From an uncultured Collinsella sp. (GTDB lineage: Bacteria; Actinomycetota; Coriobacteriia; Coriobacteriales; Coriobacteriaceae), in NCBI GenBank assembly GCA_902470805.1, contig CABRHX010000024.1:1-28041 (forward strand): 28,041 nt of DNA, read 5' to 3'. The notes beneath the pieces were generated by a model. That model did no database searches. It was not told where the DNA came from and saw nothing but the letters and a program-made list of their open reading frames with translations. The translations under genes were made by a program, and so were the position numbers. Each line of letters begins with the position of its first letter. Position 1 is the first letter of the stretch. Below are positions 23,598 through 28,041 of the stretch, piece after piece.

Positions 23598-24137
23598 ATG
23601 AGCTGGAAACCGAGAAAATGCGTTATCGCCTTACTGACTTTGGCGACTCTGACGTGTTTCGCGGCCTTAATCGCCGTCAATATCAAACCGCAACACGATG
23701 CTTATCCCTCATCTTTGTCCATTAAAATGGGCCAAGATTTCAGCCTCGGCCGAAACGTCAATTATTTTAACAAGCTAAAACCTAATGAAGAAAACATCTT
23801 GATGTTCTGGGCATCGTGGTGTCAGCACTGCGAATCTCTCATAGAAGATATGCAACAACTTGATAATTTCGCAGCCTTAAGGAAGAACCTTTTCACTGTT
23901 TCCGAGGACAGCACAATTGAAGAAGCCTCGGTCCATGAAGGAGACTTTCCCATATTCATATATTAAAATAAGACCGTGTATGACCAATATGAACTTGAGC
24001 ATATTCCGTCCGTATTCATACTGGATGATCAAGGAAACATCATCGACTTATCCGAAGGAGAGGAAGAACCTCTTGCCTTATTAAAGAAATACGCCGAATA
24101 CAACGGATGTAAAGCGGAAGGAGGCGACATCGAGTAA
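23598..24137 (+). pseudogene. Thioredoxin-like (TlpA type) membrane-anchored protein, interrupted by an in-frame TAA
   Basis: ATG 23598 follows AGGGA. The product starts with an N-terminal membrane helix (about residues 9-28), then a thioredoxin fold with LMFWASWCQHCES, the redox CxxC being C75-Q-H-C78. It stops at TAA 23964-23966 after FPIFIY. The same frame then goes on without interruption for 56 codons. It includes VYDQYELEHIPSVFILDDQG, the cis-proline strand and last strands expected of a thioredoxin, and ends at 24137. A single substitution thus cuts off the essential C-terminal half. Codon use is AT-richer than the core genes. The neighbours are a secreted peptide and a small membrane protein, so it may have been a peptide-export or disulfide accessory protein. 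Inactivity of the truncated form is inferred. Confidence 0.8.
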
Positions 24138-24166
24138 CTATCAAAGGCCAGATTAAGGAGCCGGCC

Positions 24167-24572
24167 ATGAAGAAATGCCTGCCCTCCATCGTCTCAGCAG
24201 CTCTTTGCCTCTCCCTTGTCATGACACCATTTGTGCCCGTTGCGGCAGCCCATGCCGACGAGGGATCTCCCGCCGAGAGCAGCGATATCTACGTCGAAGT
24301 CAATTACGACGAAAATTACGATATATCCCTTTTTTGAGCGCGGGCGCTGCACGGATTCATATTCCAAGGCGTGGTGCGATTCTCACGGATCTGCAAATAA
24401 CCGCCCCGTTCCTCACAAGGTCAAGCTGAACGCGAAGGAGGAGGCTTGCCTGCGCGATCTCTAGCTTGCTGGCACCGCTGAAGTTATCGCCGGTCTCGTG
24501 GCAACCGGTCCTGGCGGCGGCTTTTTTGCAACCGCAATGACATCGTACCGACTTTTCACTTGCATGTTCTGA
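24167..24572 (+). pseudogene. Broken small secreted peptide gene, bacteriocin-like candidate
   Basis: ATG 24167 (TAAGGAG upstream) encodes a signal peptide ending PVAAAHA before DEGSPAESSD. The frame stops at TGA 24335 just after a six-T tract. Skipping one base there continues as ERGRCTDSYSKAWCDSHGSA and on to EEACLRDL, to TAG 24462-24464. Without changing frame it continues past that TAG as LAGTAEVIAGLVATGPGGGF and FATAMTSYRLFTCMF, ending at 24572. The parts add up to about 134 residues: a signal peptide, an acidic segment, a Cys-containing middle and a Gly/Ala-rich hydrophobic end, an architecture like secreted peptide bacteriocins. A small membrane protein starts 12 nt later. I recognise no specific family. 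One frameshift and one stop make it a probable pseudogene. Confidence 0.6.
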
Positions 24573-24584
24573 AAGGAAGTTGCC

Positions 24585-24824
24585 ATGTTGTCGCAAAATC
24601 GATCGAGATACTTGACCACAATCGGCTTTGCCCTGCTTGCATTACTCTTTGCTAGCGACCTTTTGCTGAAACCGCCCAAGGAACTCGTTTTGTTTGCCAT
24701 ATCCTGCATTTCCACCCTTTACTTTACGGCGACCCTATTCGTCGGACTAAAGGAGAGGAAAAAAGGCGCAGTCGCTGCATCTGCCGCAGGCGTGGTCATA
24801 GCCATTGCCTCATTCTTTATCTGA
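24585..24824 (+). CDS. Small three-helix membrane protein, possible immunity protein
   Basis: The 79-residue product starts at ATG 24585 with AAAGGAAG upstream. It has a short basic N-terminus and three hydrophobic segments (about 10-26, 36-55 and 61-79), split by KPPKE and a Lys/Arg-rich KERKKG. No family is recognised. Its place 12 nt after the broken secreted peptide gene, and its size, fit an immunity protein, which is inference from context. Unlike its two upstream neighbours it is intact. Confidence 0.6.
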   Translation: MLSQNRSRYLTTIGFALLALLFASDLLLKPPKELVLFAISCISTLYFTATLFVGLKERKKGAVAASAAGVVIAIASFFI

Positions 24825-24836
24825 CACATTGGTGAT

Positions 24837-25175
24837 CTAGGGGCGATATCGTAGGAATACGACCGGGGGAGCCGGGACCAGATTGCCCGGGTTGCCCGGT
24901 CGTCTCGCGCGACGGCGCGGCGGTTCGACAGAAAGCTCTCCGGACTTCACGCGGTTTCTGATCGCATTGTAGACAGCCATCTCGTCTTCGCAGTCGGCGA
25001 GCACGCGGTGTGCGTCGTCGTTTTGGATGTCCAGTAAATCTCGAAGGTCCTCCATGCACCAGCGTCCGAGATTTAGCCATGCGCATTGCGCGAGCTGATA
25101 AGTGTCGATTGCGATGTTGTAGTTAAAGTCCTGACCAAAGCCGTCCCAGGCAGAACGGCTTTGTTTCCTTGATTA
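24837..25175 (-). pseudogene. C-terminal remnant of a DEDDh 3'-5' exonuclease (DnaQ-like)
   Basis: On the minus strand a frame open from about 25175 (after a TAA) to the stop at 24837-24839 reads SAWDGFGQDFNYNIAIDTYQ. It continues LAQCAWLNLGRWCMEDLRDL, then NDDAHRVLADCEDEMAVYNA. This is the second half of an epsilon-subunit-like exonuclease: an ID-T-LA segment and the ExoIII motif H-x4-D with the catalytic His. The ExoI part with DxE is missing and no matching sequence lies upstream, so only a remnant remains. An ATG at 25055 would give a 72-residue piece. The last 30 residues are Pro/Arg-rich. Confidence 0.65.
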
Positions 25176-25196
25176 TCAACTTCATCCGGACACTTT

Positions 25197-25230
25197 CCGC
25201 ATTCATCCGTGTGTGTACGGATGAATGCGG
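25197..25230. repeat. Perfect 14-bp stem hairpin
   Basis: CCGCATTCATCCGT (25197-25210) and its reverse complement (25217-25230) flank a 6-nt loop GTGTGT. No T tract follows on either strand, so it is not a typical terminator. Directly after it CGGGG-TTCGATA-CCCCG (25228-25244) mimics a tRNA T arm, and CCCGGCGG/CCGCCGGG (25241-25269) forms another stem. Confidence 0.8.
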
Positions 25231-25274
25231 GGTTCGATACCCCGGCGGCCTGATCGGCAGACCGCCGGGAACTC

Positions 25275-25703
25275 TCATTCCTCGATAAAAGCCGGCACTC
25301 GGTTAGTCCTGCGCATCTTGAAATCGCCGGTCTCGTGGGAGACGTAGAGAATGCCGTCCATCCCATCTCGCGATGCATATGAAAGGTGAACAGAACCGCA
25401 ATCCGCTCCATCATTGTCGAGAAGATCGAACGAATTCGGGTCGCTCGTTGCGGCCAAACGACCACTCAGACAAGAGCCATCGTCATTACTGATTTGCCAT
25501 TCCATGTCTTCGCCTGCAAGAATCGCCATAGACGGCCTGGTCGCGCCATCGTTGACATACATCCCGTCTATGCCAAACCCATTTTCAGCGCCATCGATGA
25601 ACGACTGCTCGGACCTATACCTCGCAAATGATGCACATAGCACCATTGCAAGACAAAGTACAAAGCCAACAATCGCTATCTTTGCATAGCTCTTGCCTGT
25701 CAT
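25275..25703 (-). CDS. Small membrane-anchored extracytoplasmic protein of unknown function
   Basis: The 142-residue product starts at ATG 25703, 8 nt after GGAGG, and 1 nt past the stop of the ABC fusion gene, so the two are co-transcribed and probably coupled. GTG 25712 is a less likely start. One N-terminal hydrophobic helix (IAIVGFVLCLAMVLCASF) anchors a polar domain that is Asp/Ser/Gly-rich and has two cysteines (GSCLSG and GADCGS) that could pair outside the cell. I do not recognise a family. It could be an accessory or substrate-sensing partner of the transporter. Confidence 0.7.
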   Translation of the reverse strand: MTGKSYAKIAIVGFVLCLAMVLCASFARYRSEQSFIDGAENGFGIDGMYVNDGATRPSMAILAGEDMEWQISNDDGSCLSGRLAATSDPNSFDLLDNDGADCGSVHLSYASRDGMDGILYVSHETGDFKMRRTNRVPAFIEE

Positions 25704-25704
25704 G

Positions 25705-27519
25705 TCATTCACCTCCTTCGTATGTATCGAGGTATTCCTGCTTGAGCGTCTGCGAGGACGACTTGATCTTTTCCACGAGCGTGCCGGCTTCGATGAAGTA
25801 GAACGAGTTGGTGAGGTCTGCCAGGTCGTCGAGCAGATGGCTTGAAATGAGCACGCTGCGTCCCCGCGCCACTTCGCTGCGCATCGCGTCGCAGGAGGTT
25901 TTCCGTTTTCCCGGATCGAGGCCGTTCAGCGGTTCATCGAGGATGAGGTACGGGCAATCGGTCGCTATCGCCATGGCAAGCTTTACCTGCTGCTTCATTC
26001 CTGTCGAGAGTTTACGGGTCGGCTTGTCGAGATATGGGGAGATTCCGAGGGAGTCGCAGAGCGAGTCGATGTCGGCGGCCGATTTCCACGCCTCCCTAAC
26101 GAAAGCAAGGTGCTCGATGGCCGATAGCGTGGGATAGAGATCCGCGCTGCCCGAAGAGCTCAGGTAGACGAGTTCTGCAAATTCGGCTGATCGACGTTGG
26201 CAGATTCCGTCTGCCGCCAGGCTTCCCGAGCGGATGCGGGTGGGAAATTGGCCCGACAGCGCTTCAAGAAGGGTGGTTTTCCCCGAGCCGTTGGGAGCAA
26301 CGAGGCCCGCCGCCGTTCCCGGGCTCAGGAAAAGCGACCCGATTGAAAGTATCGTCGTGCTTCCGTATCCCACGCTCGCGTCTAGAAGCTCGAGCCCATG
26401 GTGCTTTTTCGCGGGTCCAGGCTGTTTGGGGGAACGTGTCGCAACGGCGCCGACCGTAAAAAAGACCGCGACGTATGCCAGGGCCACGGCAAGCATCGAT
26501 GCACCGCTTGAACCGGAGTCAATGAACTCTGTTGGGAAGCATCCTACGTAACCCGTTGCCTCGATAGGCGAGAATACGGCCAGCGGCAGGAGATTGAGCG
26601 CGGCGCTATGCTCCAGTGCCGAATCGGACAGTAACGGGAATGCCGGGGCCGCGACAAGCAGCGCGGAGGTAAGGGGGCCCGCGAGGACGCGCCTCGTTGC
26701 GGTCGATAGGACGGCGGAGCAAACGGATATCAAGGTTCCGCCCGCAAGAAGCGCGATAAGCAGGGCTGTGAAGACGTTTCCCGCGGTCGTGGTGGTAAGC
26801 GCGCCGTCATGGAAGAAGGCGATCGGGTACCCAATTTGCCCGAAGCCGTTTAGGGCCAAGGCGTAAATGCCCCCGGGTGCGAGGCTGGCGAGGAGCATCG
26901 CGGTCCCCGCGGCGATTATCGAAAACACGATCTGGATAAGGCGCCGGAATTTGGGCACGGGCGCCTTCGCCGCCAGGGTCCCGGGCCTTGTGGCCCCGAG
27001 CAGGAGTATCGACGAGAGAAGGAAGGGGATGAAGGGAAGGAAAGACGGCGCCGTGGCAATGGCGTAAGGCGGGAAGGAAAGGAATGGCAGATCGCTTGCG
27101 GAGGCCGGGATATCCGTGATGCCGGAGCTGCTCAGGGCACGGCAATATGCGAGCGCTGCGTCATTGGTCTCTTGGTCCCCCACGATGGACCCGGATTGGA
27201 AGCCTTCGCCCATGAGCGCGTAGTAGCTCTCGGCAGAATCGAGAAAGGCGGCGTCGGTTTGAGCGGCAAGGGCGGCGTTCGCGTATCTTGCAAGCTCCGC
27301 GTCATCTTGCTGCTCTGGCGATAGGTCTGTGCCGCTGGCCTGGGGCGCGCGCGTATTGAATGCGTCGACAAAGCTCTGCATGCCCTGTTTCATAAAGAAG
27401 GGCCCGTAGATGGGTGAATTGAACGCAATGGGGACGGAAAAGGCTGCAGCGAGAACGAGCGTACAAATCCATACGGCCTTGTCTCTTAGGATTAGTTTGA
27501 GAAGAAGTCGACAGTACAT
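25705..27519 (-). CDS. ABC transporter with permease and ATPase in one chain
   Basis: The 604-residue protein has an ABC-2-like permease part first. It has a membrane helix at about 14-32, a long extracytoplasmic loop (about 40-150), then further helices near 155-176, 195-222, 250-272, 281-298 and 341-360. A C-terminal ATPase domain follows, with Walker A APNGSGKT (408-415; the first Gly of GxxGxGKT is Ala), signature LSTGM (504-508), Walker B YLILDEP (524-530) and the switch His H561 (ISSH). Normally these are separate genes. The likely role is export of a peptide or lipid, or self-protection. Start ATG 27519 has GTAGGTG upstream. The next gene (25275-25703) starts 1 nt after its stop. Confidence 0.85.
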   Translation of the reverse strand: MYCRLLLKLILRDKAVWICTLVLAAAFSVPIAFNSPIYGPFFMKQGMQSFVDAFNTRAPQASGTDLSPEQQDDAELARYANAALAAQTDAAFLDSAESYYALMGEGFQSGSIVGDQETNDAALAYCRALSSSGITDIPASASDLPFLSFPPYAIATAPSFLPFIPFLLSSILLLGATRPGTLAAKAPVPKFRRLIQIVFSIIAAGTAMLLASLAPGGIYALALNGFGQIGYPIAFFHDGALTTTTAGNVFTALLIALLAGGTLISVCSAVLSTATRRVLAGPLTSALLVAAPAFPLLSDSALEHSAALNLLPLAVFSPIEATGYVGCFPTEFIDSGSSGASMLAVALAYVAVFFTVGAVATRSPKQPGPAKKHHGLELLDASVGYGSTTILSIGSLFLSPGTAAGLVAPNGSGKTTLLEALSGQFPTRIRSGSLAADGICQRRSAEFAELVYLSSSGSADLYPTLSAIEHLAFVREAWKSAADIDSLCDSLGISPYLDKPTRKLSTGMKQQVKLAMAIATDCPYLILDEPLNGLDPGKRKTSCDAMRSEVARGRSVLISSHLLDDLADLTNSFYFIEAGTLVEKIKSSSQTLKQEYLDTYEGGE

Positions 27520-27764
27520 TTAGAAGCACCTACGTTCCTCAAAGAATTGTTAGATTAAAAGTAACAGACCGGATGAAGATACGTGCGACGGGGGCGAGGC
27601 GAATGGCTGAGCGGTATCGATATGCGGGTTCAACGGTATCACATTGACCACATAGATTATTAACTTGCATTTCTAACAGTTAAGGAGACGGGTGCTTTCC
27701 AGCACACTCCTTCGATGATGCCTTCCACTAGTTGCTATGCCGGTTTCAGCCAACAAATGAACAT

Positions 27765-27811
27765 CGCAGGTAAATCCGTGTACCAATTTTTGGTACACGG
27801 ATTTACCTGCG
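27765..27811. repeat. Perfect 22-bp stem hairpin
   Basis: CGCAGGTAAATCCGTG (start of the left arm, 27765-27786) is matched by an exact reverse complement at 27790-27811, leaving a 3-base loop TTT. Outside it CAACAAA (27751-27757) and TTTGTTG (27812-27818) add an interrupted outer stem. There is no terminal T run, so the role is unclear. Confidence 0.85.
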
Positions 27812-27927
27812 GTTTGTTGAAAGCTCTGACATGCGCTGCCGACTTCATTAAAATCGATTGTCGATCAATTCTTCCTATATATGCGAGCCCCAAGAAACTG
27901 CGCTGTGAACCTGAGTCCTCTATCGAT

Positions 27928-27947
27928 CGGCCCGGTGCACCGGGCCG
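27928..27947. repeat. Perfect 20-bp GC palindrome
   Basis: CGGCCCGG, TGCA, CCGGGCCG: the sequence equals its own reverse complement. It lies 11 bp before another small hairpin. Confidence 0.8.
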
Positions 27948-27958
27948 CTGTCCTCGAG

Positions 27959-27976
27959 CCGGCAACAGCTTGCCGG
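27959..27976. repeat. Short hairpin next to the GC palindrome
   Basis: CCGGCAA and TTGCCGG flank a 4-nt loop CAGC. It follows the 27928-27947 palindrome. Together they could end transcription entering from either side, but T tracts are weak. Confidence 0.6.
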
Positions 27977-28011
27977 TCTCAAAACGTATACTTGATTTAA
28001 GGCGGAGTGGA

Positions 28012-28041
28012 ATGTGGGCGCGCAAGGAGATGCGGAATCGA
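28012..28041 (+). CDS. Possible start of a gene running off the window
   Basis: ATG 28012 is preceded by GGCGGAG and reads MWARKEMRNR to the window edge without a stop. Only ten codons are visible, so this is a weak call. Confidence 0.25.
   Translation, partial: MWARKEMRNR

Larger units (their letters stand above)
27520..28011. other. Gene-free stretch with hairpins at the window's right side
   Basis: No convincing complete gene. It should hold the minus-strand promoter of the ABC fusion; TAATCT near 27553-27558 on the minus strand is a weak -10 candidate. It holds three perfect inverted repeats, listed separately. An open minus frame (27735-28025) runs straight through the hairpins and is not credible. 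Confidence 0.5.

Noticed and set aside
23288..23725. Plus-strand open frame between the pilin-like and thioredoxin-like genes
   Set aside because: It overlaps the thioredoxin-like start in another frame, begins inside the pilin leader region, and has no family motif.
27603..27615. ATGGCTGAGCGGT, identical to part of many tRNA-Ser D arms
   Set aside because: No anticodon arm, T arm or acceptor stem follows, so it is probably chance or at most a tiny tRNA fragment.
27735..28025. Minus-strand open frame at the right end
   Set aside because: It reads through two perfect palindromes and a hairpin, which is not how a protein gene looks, and lacks a ribosome binding site.

Overview
The window looks like chromosomal DNA of a high-GC actinobacterium of the class Coriobacteriia, most likely Collinsella or a close relative. 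This rests on the high GC of the core genes, the conserved order scpA-scpB-rluB-cmk-plsC-ispH-(radical SAM DUF512)-der-plsY-gpsA-rpe-nifS-nif3-coaBC, strong AGGAGG-type ribosome binding sites, and the Flp-pilin/DUF6273 style of surface protein. The genus is inferred; no marker gene proves it.

Left part (1-4520). A DUF3825-type protein (334-1152) follows what appears to be its own broken 5' part. Then come tRNA-Val(CAC) with its terminator, a PD-(D/E)XK nuclease-like protein (1744-2898), and a tRNA cluster: tRNA-Ala(GGC), a CAT-anticodon tRNA on the minus strand, and a second tRNA-Ala(GGC). The two tRNA-Ala units, each with promoter and terminator, are near-identical over 168 bp with an offset of 984 bp. 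Each is preceded by a diverged copy of a long (about 135-140 bp) imperfect hairpin element, so a whole block has been duplicated.

Centre (4549-21632). This is one uninterrupted plus-strand gene train of 18 genes with small gaps or overlaps: an ABC-F ATPase, a small membrane protein, an M50 site-2 protease-like protein, the condensin partners ScpA and ScpB, an RsuA/RluB-type pseudouridine synthase, cytidylate kinase, a PlsC-like acyltransferase, IspH, a radical SAM/PDZ DUF512 protein, the GTPase Der, PlsY, GpsA, Rpe, a cysteine desulfurase, a Nif3-like protein, a coiled-coil zinc-ribbon protein and CoaBC. Phospholipid synthesis (gpsA, plsY, plsC), ribosome and tRNA functions (rluB, der, ABC-F), isoprenoid and Fe-S functions (ispH, nifS) and chromosome segregation (scpAB) are therefore linked. 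The ABC-F gene begins 31 nt after the terminator of the second tRNA-Ala, leaving no room for its own promoter. tRNA-Pro(GGG) with its own promoter and terminator follows coaBC.

Right part (21830-28041). This is accessory DNA. A minus-strand gene encodes a Flp-type prepilin fused to a DUF6273 domain; its leader contains a run of ten G preceded by two overlapping ATG codons in different frames, the signature of a phase-variable surface protein. Next is an AT-richer plus-strand cluster: a thioredoxin-like protein interrupted by an in-frame stop, a small secreted peptide gene broken by a frameshift and a stop, and a small intact three-helix membrane protein. The arrangement is like a decayed peptide (bacteriocin-like) locus with accessory and immunity candidates, but this is inference. 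A C-terminal remnant of a DEDDh exonuclease, a small membrane-anchored protein and an ABC permease-ATPase fusion follow on the minus strand. The last 520 bases hold perfect hairpins but no convincing complete gene.
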